64,000 nt of DNA from the NCBI GenBank assembly GCA_029721435.1, contig CM056573.1, positions 149,875,947-149,939,946 of the forward strand, given 5' to 3'. Shown here one piece after another: positions 52,501-59,940 of the stretch. A program made the translations under genes and the position numbers. This stretch comes from Gymnothorax reevesii (Eukaryota > Chordata > Actinopteri > Anguilliformes > Muraenidae). The stretch's first letter is position 1, and each line of letters opens with the position of its first letter. The notes under the pieces were generated by a model. The model had not been told where the DNA came from. It worked only from the letters and a program-made list of their open reading frames with translations, and did not search any database.

Positions 52501-55500
52501 CCTTGACCCCTCCTTTCCCCAGCTTTGTTCTATTCTGTTGTAGAGTTTTTGTTGGCCCACGCGCCTTATTTATATTTTCTGTTTTATAAATCTTGTTCCT
52601 CGGATTATCGTCTCGCTACTGGTGTCCTTCCGCAAACGTAACAATTTTTTCATTAAGTAAAGAGTTTTGTGGATAGACTGAGGTTCCTTGCTGAATGTTC
52701 AAATGAGATTTAATTTTTGCCCATGTCCCTCTCTTCATGGAATTGTCCCACAGTAAAATTTATCATTCTTCTGGATTTTGACAATCTGTTATATTTCCTC
52801 TGATAACCCAGTGACTGGTTCGAGACTTTTTGAACATAAGGAAACATACCCATTGAAACTAGATCTATCATGCAATTGGGCAAAAAAAAGACATTATCTC
52901 AACAAACCATGTTCAGAGGGTCATAATAAAAAAATTCCACTGTAAAATTTCTCATTCAGAATTTTGATACTGTTATATTGTCTCTGATACGCAGTGTCAA
53001 ATTCTTTAGACCTCTTGAATGTAAAGAGATATAGCTTCAGAAAATACTCCGATATTGCATTTGGGCAAAAAAGCATTTTCTCATTGTCAGACATTCCAGT
53101 CATAATTTTAAACTCCCACAGAAAAAAATTCTCAAAATTTTGGATTTTGATTCTGTGTTACACTGCCTGTGAAATCCCACTGCAATTTCCATCGATCTGT
53201 TTACAGATGAGATTTTGCTACAGAAAATACAGATAATCTTAATTGGGCAAAGAAATCACGATGTCTCATTACTCGTTCAAAGGGACATAATTAAAAATAC
53301 CACCGTAAAATTTCTCATAGTTCTGGATCTTGATACTCCATTATAATGTCTTTGATACCGGGGAGTCAGTTATTTGAGACTTACTGAGGATCACGATATC
53401 TAGCCTGGCCATTTGGGACGTCAGCAAAAATAACGCAGCAGTTATGCAAGGTGGACCGAGATATTTTAAGAGTCACTCAATATGAAATCACCCAAGCTCC
53501 CATCTTGATGGTCTCAGAAATGCTTCATTTGGTAATATTTTGTTGCCTGTGATGAGAAAATTAAATTGCAGGTGGTTTCAAGTTGATGTCTCGTTCCGTT
53601 CTCATTTTATGGGCCTCCGAAAAAGGGGGCGTGGCCCACGTTAACCCTCTGGTCATAGTTTGTGACCATTTTCAAAGGGTTATAACCAATGAACTAATAA
53701 GGATACAAATTTCATTCTTTCAGGATATGTTTATTTTGTTTAATAGTCTGCAAAAAACCTTTTAATATAGTGATTAACCCTTTGAGTGCTTTGCAATTAA
53801 CCCCTAAACATTGAAATTTGGTGCCAAACATGTCGATTTCAAATGACATATTATGCAAGTATCCTTAGAATGTCCCCTTTGAATGTCCCCAGGGGTACAA
53901 TATTTTAGCTCCTTAGGCATGAAGGGACAGGTATGGTTTGAAGGGTTTCATCCACATTAGCAACAATTCTGCCTATTCAATCAAATTATCTTGATATTTC
54001 CGGGAAAAGAAATACAAGAAAATGATACAGGCTGCAAAAAATCAAAGAGCATGCAACTGAAAGTATAAATAAATGAGTGGAGTTCAGTATTTCCTGTACA
54101 TTATAGTACATTTACATACACTGAGAGCAGTTGTGCCAATGTGCAAATAGCCCTTAAAGGGGGTCTTATTTTTCCAAGTAGGAGTATTTGTTCCAAGTTT
54201 GATTGTGTTGCATTTTGAAGTTCTTTGAATAAGATTTCATTTGAGGCCAACTTTTTGAAAATAAAAACACGCCCACATGGTCAAAATGAGGGTCAAAAAG
54301 TGCACCGTTTCAGTAATTAGCTGAAAAGGGGTTAATGTTTCTCTAGATTGGATGAAGATAGAAAGATGTTTTTACCTTCATTTGAAACTCCGTCAGGTAT
54401 ACTATCAACAATGTAAATGGCAAAGGGGACATTCTAAGGATACTTGCATAATATTTCATTTGAAATCGACATGTTTGGCACCAAATTTCAATGTTTAGGG
54501 GTTAATTGCAAAGCACTCAAAGGGTTAATCACTATATTAAAAGGTTTGTTGCAGACTATTACACAGAATAAACATATCCTGAAAGAATGAAATTTGTATC
54601 CTTATTAGTCCATTGGTTATACCCCTTTGAAAATGGTCACAAACTGTGACCAGAGGGTTAACATGGGCCACGCCCCCTTTTTCGGGGGCCGATAAAATGA
54701 TAACGGAACGAGATATCAACTTGAAACCACCTGCAATTTTATTTGCTCACCACAGGCAACAAAATATTACCAAATGAAGCATTTCTGAGACCATCAAGAT
54801 GGGAGCTTGGGTGATTACATATGGAATGACCCCTAAGGAGGAGCGAAGTTCAGCCCCGTAGCGCACTCGGTAATCGTAATCTCCGCTGTAATTACCTTCG
54901 CCAGCGACTTCGCTGACGAAGGTAATGTTTTGATCCCCGTGTATTTATTACCTTCGCCAGCGACTTCGCTGACGAAGGTAATGTTTTGATCCCCGTGTAT
55001 TTATTTGTTTGTGTGTCTGTCTGTCTGTCTGTCTGTGTGTATGTATGTGTATCGAATAACTCAAAAAGTACCAAACGGAATTTCATAAAATTTGGTGGGT
55101 TGATTTGGCATGACCTGAGGATCAATCGATTAGATTTTGGGAGTGATCGGGTCAAAGGTCAAGGTCAAGGCCACGAAAAGGTCAAAACCGACTTTCGGCC
55201 ATATTTCGGTCAATTTTTATCCGATCGGCATGAAACCAACGCCAGTGGCGAGGGATTCAGTGGCGTCAGCGAAGGTATGCGCTCTACCGAGTGCCCGTTC
55301 TAGTTTGTTTGTGTGTCTGTCTGTCTGTGTGTATGTATGTGTGTCGAATAACTCAAAAAGTACCAAACGGAATTTCATAAAATTTGGTGGGTTGATTTGG
55401 CATGACCTGAGGATCAATCGATTAGATTTTGGGAGTGATCGGGTCAAAGGTCAAGGTTAAGGCCACGAAAAGGTCAAAACCGACTTTCGGCCATATCTCG

Positions 55501-56613
55501 GTCAATTTTTATCCGATCGGCATGAAACCAACGCCAAAATGTGCAGAATTATATACCCGACCCTGTGATGTGAAACACGGTACAATGGGGTCAATACCCT
55601 TCTTAGCGGTTGGGGGTCAAAGGTCAGGGGGGTCATTACCTTTCGAACTTAAAGGCGTATTGATGTAAAAAAAAAAAATATATCGTACTCTTGTCATTCA
55701 TCGATCTTTTAAAAAAATAAAAATTGGTCCTCAGAGTTATGTGGCGAGGGATTCAGTGGCGTCGGCGAAGGTATGCGCTCTACCGAGTGCCCGTTCTAGT
55801 TATTCAATGAAAGGCTCCAATGTCTGCTTAATCCAGGTGATTACTTTTTTGGATGGGGCGGGCAGTTTATATCCACAACAGTTCACCAGCCCAGCTTGGT
55901 AAACATTTTGCTAAAATTACTTTTAATTCGATTCAGATGAAAATGTTTTGAGTGATCTCTATCTCACTGGATGAATAAAGCGCGCGTCTTCCGCCGGAAA
56001 TAAACGACGAATGTAAACTTATACGCAAAGCTCCGTCCTGAAAAACAAGTAGGAATAAGCCGCCAAAGTTGGCTTATTTACGACAAATGGGGCTGGGGTG
56101 GGAATGACAGGCTAAAATAGCTAGCTTGTGTACACAAGAACAAAGGAATAATACCTCCTTCTTCCCCTTTATTAAAGAACGTTGTCTGACCTTACAGATT
56201 GGTGAGCCCTGATCCAGCGTATAAAGATCGTGGCCTCTGTGAAGAGTTACGCAGTCGATGCATACGGGCCCCTCGTCCTTCACGCAGAAAAGTACCAGCT
56301 CCTTCTGGTGAAGCCCACACTGTTTCTCAACCACCATAGGGACCCAACAGCCCTTTTCCTTTTGGTAGGACTCGCATGTATTCTTCAGCGCCAGGTTGGA
56401 AATGGGTTGCTCGCCGTCGCACCTCTTGCGGCACACGGGACATTCCTGTACCCCTTTCTGGTCCCAGCTGCGAGCCAGGCAACGACGGCAGAAGCTGTGG
56501 CTACATGACAGAAGAACTGGGTCTTGAAAGAGGTCCCTGCATATTGGACAGCTTAAGTCTGACTCTAAGAGAGACGATCTTTCCGCGAATTTGTCAAACT
56601 TGTACCCGGCCAT
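31034..56613 (-). CDS. TRIM-family E3 ubiquitin ligase (RING, B-box, coiled coil, PRY/SPRY), complete six-exon gene
   Basis: Coding exons are 56613-56191, 47437-47342, 46825-46595, 43307-43285, 38161-38043 and 31566-31034. Every intron has GT..AG ends and the phases agree. The exons sum to 1425 nt, 474 codons plus TAA, with no internal stop. The product has an N-terminal C3HC4 RING (residues about 22-61), a B-box 2 (99-128), a long charged coiled coil (142-250) and a C-terminal PRY/SPRY (about 300-474). In this family the RING binds an E2 enzyme, the coiled coil dimerises and the SPRY recognises the target. Many members act in antiviral or inflammatory signalling. The 96, 231 and 23 bp middle exons match the usual TRIM exon pattern. 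The order of domains is closest to TRIM39/TRIM35/NF7-like fish proteins, but I cannot assign orthology. The start ATG has a good context (ACAATGG). The introns (about 8.8, 0.5, 3.3, 5.1 and 6.5 kb) are full of transposons, yet all exons are intact. Confidence 0.9.
31567..33532. other. TRIM intron 5, part without recognised genes
   Basis: No coding feature was seen. A region at 32710-32860 repeats AACGTAATAATT-type motifs in both orientations and may be a decayed palindromic repeat. Confidence 0.4.
33534..33926. mobile_element. About 400-bp MITE, copy 2
   Basis: The ends GAGGGTACCGCCAATACG and, inverted, GAGGTTATCGCCAATACG match each other and copy 1 at 9704-10109, in the opposite orientation. 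TA lies on both sides. Confidence 0.65.
34450..35338 (+). pseudogene. L1-clade LINE 5' part: ORF1 C-terminus and ORF2 endonuclease start
   Basis: The frame ending at 34859 carries the L1 ORF1p C-terminal fold (LSIIIQFARRTVRDEVWKQS, REDFSKEDRDARTKLWPVVE). ORF2 starts at ATG 35014 with MLSFISLNSTGLKDTAKRKA, then CIFLQETHS, the L1 endonuclease N-terminus. A frameshift near 35210 follows. Coding similarity to the endonuclease fades near 35280, where an internal deletion seems to join ORF2's far end. Confidence 0.75.
35339..36964 (-). mobile_element. Tc1-like transposon, copy A, DD34E transposase with frameshift
   Basis: The element is 1626 bp with TA on both flanks (35337-35338, 36965-36966) and long inverted repeats of roughly 285 bp. 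The minus strand encodes MSHSKMPQMAQALRERAIGM and a helix-turn-helix region from 36681. After a frame change it continues to 35657 with FQQDNAWPHVARI and YSPDMSPIEH. The second Asp and the Glu are separated by 34 residues (DD34E). The frame break and a stop mean the copy cannot encode an active enzyme. It sits exactly between the two L1 parts. Confidence 0.88.
36967..37380 (+). pseudogene. L1-clade LINE 3' part: ORF2 C-terminal Cys motif
   Basis: The plus strand reads VEPCSFCNIYDESIEHLFYT then C-P-L, the Cys-His motif (C-x2-C...H-x4-C) near the end of L1 ORF2. The frame runs from I-D-W-P directly after the Tc1 target TA. Everything between the endonuclease start and this tail is missing. Confidence 0.7.
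37410..37885. repeat. Two-unit tandem repeat, period about 155 bp
   Basis: Units at about 37510-37645 and 37660-37800 share AAGATGG(T/C)(G)GCTGTGGCAGCCA, AGGCTTGTGT(G/A)GTAACTGTA and GGCATTTTTCAGTTATC blocks. A short run of GACAGAC motifs follows. Confidence 0.7.
38043..38161 (-). CDS. TRIM exon 5: linker before SPRY
   Basis: The 119-bp exon encodes RAQWTAADPPSVPGSLIDVA and continues with HLGSLSSKVWEKL. This is the conserved TRIM linker (LIDVAxHLGxLxxxVWEKL). The acceptor is GTCGCCACAG and the donor is ACA|GTAAGT. It starts with the last base of an Arg codon and ends with the first base of a Thr codon that the SPRY exon completes. Confidence 0.9.
38162..39619. other. TRIM intron 4 part, no recognised feature
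   Basis: A/T-rich sequence without convincing frames, splice-supported exons or repeat ends. Confidence 0.4.
39620..40010 (+). mobile_element. Degenerate Tc1-like relic
   Basis: Blocks such as CTGCAAGAACAAATAGTCAC ACAGTTTAAAAAC and GGGATTTCACCATTGACAGT follow the N-terminal coding order of the same Tc1-like family as 815-5046. Many stops are present and no ends survive. Confidence 0.5.
40010..40758. other. TRIM intron 4 part, no recognised feature
   Basis: No supported gene or repeat was seen. Confidence 0.35.
40759..41759 (+). mobile_element. Tc1-like element, internally deleted
   Basis: The ends (CCCCAAATTCCAAAGAAGTT and, inverted, CCCCAATTCCAATGAAATTG) face each other 1 kb apart. Inside, the coding strand keeps the N-terminal block of the family (CACAGTACATAATATCATCA AAAGATTCAGAGAATC) and GGGCCAAAGCTCATTTAAAATG. 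The catalytic region is gone. It belongs to the same family as the relics at 815-5046 and 39620-40010. Confidence 0.7.
41788..43104 (-). mobile_element. Tc1-like transposon, copy B, about 309 bp shorter than copy A
   Basis: It is over 90% similar by eye to copy A (35339-36964), with TA flanks (41786-41787, 43105-43106). The transposase start MSHSKMPQMAQALRERAIGM is at 42821. The frame jumps from TTPAQDL straight to a later segment, marking a deletion of about 309 bp. It starts about 29 bp after another Tc1-like element ends. Confidence 0.85.
43285..43307 (-). CDS. TRIM exon 4: 23-bp micro-exon
   Basis: This exon was found by looking for the obligatory 23-bp TRIM exon between exons 3 and 5. 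It has a strong acceptor (a pyrimidine-rich stretch ending TCTCTCACAG) and a donor AG|GTAATA. It reads N-F-Q-A-L-K-Q plus two bases that complete an Arg codon with the first base of exon 5, matching the family pattern NYKATxxR. It lies about 180 bp from the end of a Tc1 element, in otherwise empty intron. Confidence 0.85.
43308..45826. other. TRIM intron 3, mostly without features
   Basis: No gene or named repeat was recognised in this stretch. The Cys-rich frame at 45827-46048 lies just beyond it. Confidence 0.4.
45827..46048 (-). other. Cys-rich 73-codon reading frame in TRIM intron 3, function unknown
   Basis: This frame starts at a true ATG. A second Met (codon 10) begins an 18-residue hydrophobic run ending L-V-G-I-S-C, like a signal peptide or membrane anchor. 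It is followed by a Cys/His-rich stretch with C-x2-H-x7-C-x2-C-x6-C-x2-C and a later His. The first part resembles B-box zinc-ligand spacing. It is on the same strand as the TRIM gene, between exons 3 and 4. No family is recognised, and it could be chance, a retired exon or a small nested gene. Confidence 0.2.
46595..46825 (-). CDS. TRIM exon 3: main coiled coil (231 bp)
   Basis: The exon encodes 77 residues rich in Glu, Lys and Leu, including EEEEKRIALLKEEEQKKKQM, a strong coiled-coil pattern without Pro or Gly. It ends DDLSFLQ, the usual end of this TRIM exon. The acceptor is CCCCCTTAG and the donor is CAG|GTACTG; both ends are phase 0. The long plus-strand reading frame over this stretch is only its shadow. 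Confidence 0.92.
47342..47437 (-). CDS. TRIM exon 2: start of coiled coil (96 bp)
   Basis: The exon encodes 32 residues beginning EELEIKLSALEEKMEVFKRV, with heptad-like spacing of hydrophobic residues. The acceptor is TTTATTTCAG and the donor is CAG|GTAAAT. The 96 bp length and phase 0 at both ends are the family norm for this exon. Confidence 0.9.
47438..48340. other. TRIM intron 1, part next to exon 2, no recognised feature
   Basis: No supported coding or repeat feature. Confidence 0.35.
48345..49680. repeat. Diverged tandem repeat, period about 143 bp, about nine units
   Basis: The phrase CACCAAATGAAAGTTCATA and near variants recurs near 48691, 48825, 48979, 49117, 49262, 49409 and 49550, at intervals of 134-154 bp. 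Each unit also has a GGCTCCATCTGTGACC-like and a TTTGACCTTCAAAGGTCA-like block. Earlier, weaker units begin near 48345. Confidence 0.85.
49680..50490. repeat. Tandem repeat, period about 330 bp, about 2.5 units
   Basis: The block AGCGCCCCCACTAGACCCAC TTCC recurs near 49680, 50008 and 50340. Each is followed by AATCAAAATGGCGC and TTGACGGTACCAAGG-like text. Parts of each unit resemble the neighbouring 143-bp repeat. Confidence 0.8.
50491..51094. other. TRIM intron 1 part, no recognised feature
   Basis: No supported gene or repeat end was found. Confidence 0.35.
51095..51434 (-). mobile_element. Helitron-like repeat, copy 2 (340 bp)
   Basis: This is the reverse complement of copy 1 at 27035-27366, with the same TTACC start (51434), the same CTAG end (51095) and the AGGTCA half-site cluster. 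It includes an expanded ACACACAGACAGAC stretch. Confidence 0.6.
51435..51725. repeat. Unclassified dispersed repeat
   Basis: It directly abuts the Helitron-like copy. It contains GGAACCTCCGCCAGGGGGCA and ends with TTTTTGAGTTATGTTG followed by CAAACAAACC-type simple sequence, a layout shared with other short fish repeats. Its ends are not fixed. Confidence 0.35.
51732..52643 (+). mobile_element. Solo LTR, copy 5
   Basis: It starts TGTTATGTTCATGTTCTG and ends CGTAACA, so the ends TGTTA/TAACA are inverted repeats of each other. Flanks ATTAA and ATTTT agree at three of five bases. TATTACTAATTTAGGTAG and CTCGCTACTGGTGTCCTTCC are shared with other copies. Confidence 0.65.
52738..53400. repeat. Tandem repeat, period about 183 bp, four units
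   Basis: The phrase CCAC(A/T)GTAAAATTTCTCAT and variants recurs near 52749, 52935, 53115 and 53300. Each is followed by TTTTGATACTGTTATAATGTC-like text and, later, ATTGGGCAAA. Confidence 0.8.
53472..54830. repeat. Long inverted repeat (foldback), arms about 409 bp, spacer about 541 bp
   Basis: The left arm (53472-53880) and right arm (54422-54830) are reverse complements at about 90% by eye over their whole length. Outer ends are GTCACTCAATATGAAATCAC and, inverted, GTCATTCCATATGTAATCAC. The inner ends both stop at TAGAATGTCCCCTTT. No coding frame is shared. Confidence 0.85.
54892..55799 (+). mobile_element. Helitron-like repeats in head-to-tail tandem, copies 3 and 4
   Basis: A 56-bp head (54892-54947) is repeated at the start of a full copy (54948-55303, ending CTAG). 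A second copy follows without a gap at 55304, lacking the palindromic head. It ends at 55799 with the same hairpin and CTAG. A 204-bp foreign insert (55537-55740) splits it after ACGCCA. Confidence 0.6.
55800..56190. other. Start of TRIM intron 1, no recognised feature
   Basis: No supported feature beyond the exon 1 donor was seen. Confidence 0.35.
56191..56613 (-). CDS. TRIM exon 1: RING finger and B-box
   Basis: This exon encodes 141 residues, starting at the ATG complementary to 56611-56613. A GTG 12 nt upstream is in frame but is not a plausible start. The RING is C22-x2-C25-x11-C37-x-H39-x2-C42-x2-C45-x12-C58-x2-C61, the full set of zinc ligands. The B-box 2 has C99, H102, C110, C118, C121, H125 and H128. 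The exon ends at an AAG codon followed by GTCAGA, phase 0, which is where TRIM exon 1 normally ends, just after the B-box. Confidence 0.92.
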
Positions 56614-56641
56614 TGTGTACCCCACAGTTCTGGAGCTGCGC

Positions 56642-56668
56642 CTTTACTTTCACTTTCACTTCCACTTA
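56642..56668 (-). promoter_or_regulatory. ISRE/IRF-type element upstream of the TRIM start codon
   Basis: Read on the minus strand, this block contains GGAAGTGAAAGTGAAAGT followed by AAAG. That is three to four GAAA/GAAG units spaced six bases apart. Such tandem GAAANN units are the known binding pattern of IRF factors and of interferon-stimulated response elements. It lies 30-54 bp upstream of the ATG, so it falls in the core promoter or 5' UTR. The transcription start is not visible from sequence. Confidence 0.6.
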
Positions 56669-56899
56669 CACGGAAATCAAGTTCTCAACTGACTTGAAAA
56701 TTCGAACCGAACCGTGTGAGTTTTAGCCCGACCCCGGATCGCCAGAGATAATCACAAAGCTACAATTCTAAGCCCAAACCTGGGAATACAGGAATTGTTA
56801 CTGTCATTTATTGTGGCCACAGTTGCCTCGAAAGTCCGCGGAACTCCTGAAGGTGCAGCTAAGATCACTTAGCATGACGACGCATAGATCTGCTTCTCT

Positions 56900-57387
56900 T
56901 CCTCCTCTTCTTCTTCGAATAATGATATTTCGGTGCACATATTTCGTGTTGTATGTCGCCACTTACAGTGCGGGAGTGTGCTACTGAAAGACCATTGCCA
57001 GCATAGCACATAGTATACATATAAATATCCATATATAAACTTAATTATATCAACTCTTATATCCTGTCTTGAAGACCTGATGCCTTCAAAAAAAAAAAAA
57101 AAAAACCCTAACATCCTCATTTTTCATCCCTTGTTCACCTAAAAGTGCTTCAACACTCTCAAATTTTCCATATCTTGTGACCATCTCTTGGAACACTTGC
57201 CTCTGTGATCTATATTTTATACACGATAATAACACATGTTCCACATTTTCTAAAATGCCACATATTGAACATAAGCCATGACTTCTTCCTAGGATGTGCA
57301 GGGTCACATTTAATCCGTATGACCCAGTCTTCATCTTGCATATAATACCTCTTCCCTCCTATTAGCGCCAAAATATCTTTTTTCTCT
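56900..57387 (-). pseudogene. I-clade LINE fragment, C-terminal Cys motif
   Basis: The minus strand encodes GSYGLNVTLHILGRSHGLCS, then ICGILENVEHVLLSC (57330-57210). This is the C-x2-C...H-x4-C motif that follows the RNase H domain in I-clade LINEs. Its 5' side is cut where another LINE's tail begins at about 57388. Confidence 0.6.
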
Positions 57388-57859
57388 AACATGACACGAC
57401 ACGACATAACGCAAGAACAGGCCATTCAGCCCAACTAGGCTCGCCAGTTTCTTATTAACCCTTGTGTTAGGTTCACTTTTACAAATCTTATGTACTGTTT
57501 GGGTCAATCTGACCCAGGACATTTTTTGGGATTATAAAAGCAATACAGAAATAAAAATGTTTATAAAAATACTTAACATGTATTGTCTTTATCTCAATTC
57601 CAAAAATATAGAGAACATATATGTTGAATATTTGCCATTAATCTCAGATATATCTAATTTAACAATGGACGTATTAGATGTTTTTGTGATAGTGAATTTA
57701 CTGTATAATGTACCTAAAAAATCCACTATAATAAAGACTGCCATATCTGAACGTGGCATAGATAATGCTTATCTATGAAAAAATGAAATGAAACATTGTT
57801 TCAATTATGTTTTTTTTTTAATTATTTGAACTGATATTGTCTCCTCTTTATGTGCGGTG

Positions 57860-58460
57860 TCACCTGTGCCTTGCCTAGCTCCTTTATAGGAAAAAGCTGT
57901 CTTCCTCGGAGCTTCCTTTGGTTCCAGTCTGGGTTGATAGCCTATAATGCCTTTGTAATCCGGATGGCAGACACATTCAGCATATTGTAAAAGATCATGA
58001 GTGGCGACTGTAAAGCTCTTCTTTGACAGCAGTACCAGGCCAAAAGTTGTCTACGTTTCCTTTTGTGGGGTTCTGTGTAAGTATGACCCGTGGTTTACAG
58101 TCCACTCGGTCACTGATCCTTCCATCCCTATGTAGAGTGCTCATGACATGAGCACCACATTTTTGCCCTGTTTGGGTATGTAGGATACCAGGGCAGTGTT
58201 GACCATAAACAGAAAGTTGGAGGAATGGACTGGCCTGTTCTTTACTGTTAGAAGCTGAGGCCGGAGCTCTGTCTAGTTCTAATTGTTCCAATCATTGTCA
58301 GCTTTCTTTTGAGAAGTTCCTGTCCCAGGTTGTAGGAAGTAAAGAAATGATTATAGGTGATGTTGCGCCCACTGAGGCCCTGCATCATATCCAACACCAC
58401 AAAGTCCCCTGTTTTTTTTTCGGGGGCTCCTCCCTCTGGCCTTCCTGTAAAAATTATTAT
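57860..58460 (-). pseudogene. piggyBac transposase, C-terminal half, broken
   Basis: The minus strand reads FTGRPEGGAPEKKTGDFVVL then DMMQGLSGRNITYNHFFTSY and LGQELLKRKLTMIGTIR (about 58450-58270). After a break it continues with HVMSTLHRDGR and ILTQNPTKGNVDNF (about 58150-58050). These correspond to the catalytic-core blocks of PGBD proteins, including the final Asp in TKGxVD. The N-terminal half is not recognised and stops interrupt the rest. Confidence 0.75.
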
Positions 58461-58777
58461 GCATTATTTATCTGTTTTGCGCCTCCCCCAATGTGCAGGC
58501 ATGAGGGGTACAGTGTAAGAAAACTTGAAATTTTGTAACATAGTGTTGGTTCCCTCTCTACAGAAGGTAAAGAATGTGGGAAAATAGCTGCAGACAGCCT
58601 CACGGTGTTGAGATTGTCACAATTTGCCGGCGTGTGAGTGTGTACAAAGGGATGGAAGGATAAGTGGCTGGGATGAGTGTAGTCAGAGGTCATACTTCAC
58701 TATCTCTCATCCCCAATGAGAGAGCCTCCCCGCTCAGCTGGTAACATAATAAGCTTTCAAATATTGCTGGTCATCGA

Positions 58778-59916
58778 TAGTGATGGCCAAACGAGGCTTT
58801 ATGAAGCTTCAGACCCTTTTGGACCATTGTATTGAAAATTGGTTCACTTCTCGATGATTCATTCATTGAGCACGTGGGTGACATCTGCTGGCACAGAGAT
58901 TGTTGTACAGCCTTGCAAAGGTGACGCTGACGCACTTCGAGTATGGTGTATTGTGAAAAATACTTCGTTTTACATGTGTCTGTTGTTTTTCTTCCTTGCC
59001 TTAATAATTTACACTGTCCGGCCAAAAAAAGTCGCACACTCAAATATTTAGTTGGAACTCCTGTAGCTTTGTAGCATATTCGTCTCGTCATTGTTTTGAC
59101 AACTATATGCAATGCCAGAACATTTATTTTCGATCAGAAATGCCATAATGTTTGGCCGAGATCTTGTCTTCTCGACATAATGGTTGAACCACTCGGTGGT
59201 CTTTCTAGAGCACATCCCAGTAACTTTTAATTTGTTTCAGGTCAGGACTTTGAGGAGGCAAATTTGCTTGTGAAAATGATAAATACAAGCCAATAATTTG
59301 CCCGTTCTGAAATACTGTAACATCTTTTCCACCATCGGGGGATGTGTCTTCCGACATGATTTTTAAAGAAATGAGTAGCGACGCGCTTCATCAGTCAGGG
59401 TTAAAATTATTATTTCCAGCTGAAACATTAATAACGGCAATTATGATCAAATTATAGAATTTGTTCATTAATTTCCAAACGGTGACTTTTATTTGGTCGG
59501 GCAGTGTATATTATACTATAATAACATTAATAATTACATCCAGAACCTCAATGAATCCTGTAAATATTTACTCTGTCCAAAAAACATGTTATATTTTATT
59601 ATGTTTTCTGATTGTGCTTGGTGTATATTGGAAGTGTTTGAGCGACTTTGGCATTTGTTTTTGAATAAAAATGCCAAACAGAGCGCTGTTTCATCCATCT
59701 TAAATACATTTGAATTGCGCTAATGTTTCAAAGCTCCGCCTATCGAACCAAACCGGTCAGCTGATTCAGTGTGAATGAAGCAGTACAGTGGTTCGAACGT
59801 CATCGGTCACGTGATTTTTCCCAATATGACGCAAGCTCCGGCACAGTGCTTCAGAAAAATACCCTGTCGAGTTTGAAGCCTGCTCCGGAGCCTCAATAAA
59901 AGCGGTAACATCTCTA
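58778..59916. mobile_element. hAT-type element inside the piggyBac
   Basis: The ends TAGTGATGGCCAAACGAGGC and, inverted, TAGAGATGTTACCGCTTTTA are related. Flanking 8-bp sequences are GTCATCGA (58770-58777) and GTCATCAG (59917-59924). It contains a 495-bp Tc1 MITE. No transposase frame was recognised. Confidence 0.55.
59012..59506. mobile_element. 495-bp Tc1-derived MITE
   Basis: The ends CACTGTCCGGCCAAAAAAAG and, inverted, CACTGCCCGACCAAATAAAA are flanked by TA (59010-59011, 59507-59508). It keeps shreds of Tc1 text (GTCAGGACTTTGAGGAGGCA) but no frame. Confidence 0.75.
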
Positions 59917-59940
59917 GTCATCAGGTTTGATGTGTGTTTA

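Noticed and set aside
56611..56625. In-frame GTG start for the TRIM protein four codons upstream
   Set aside because: The downstream ATG has a good Kozak context. Vertebrate TRIM proteins start at ATG shortly before the RING.
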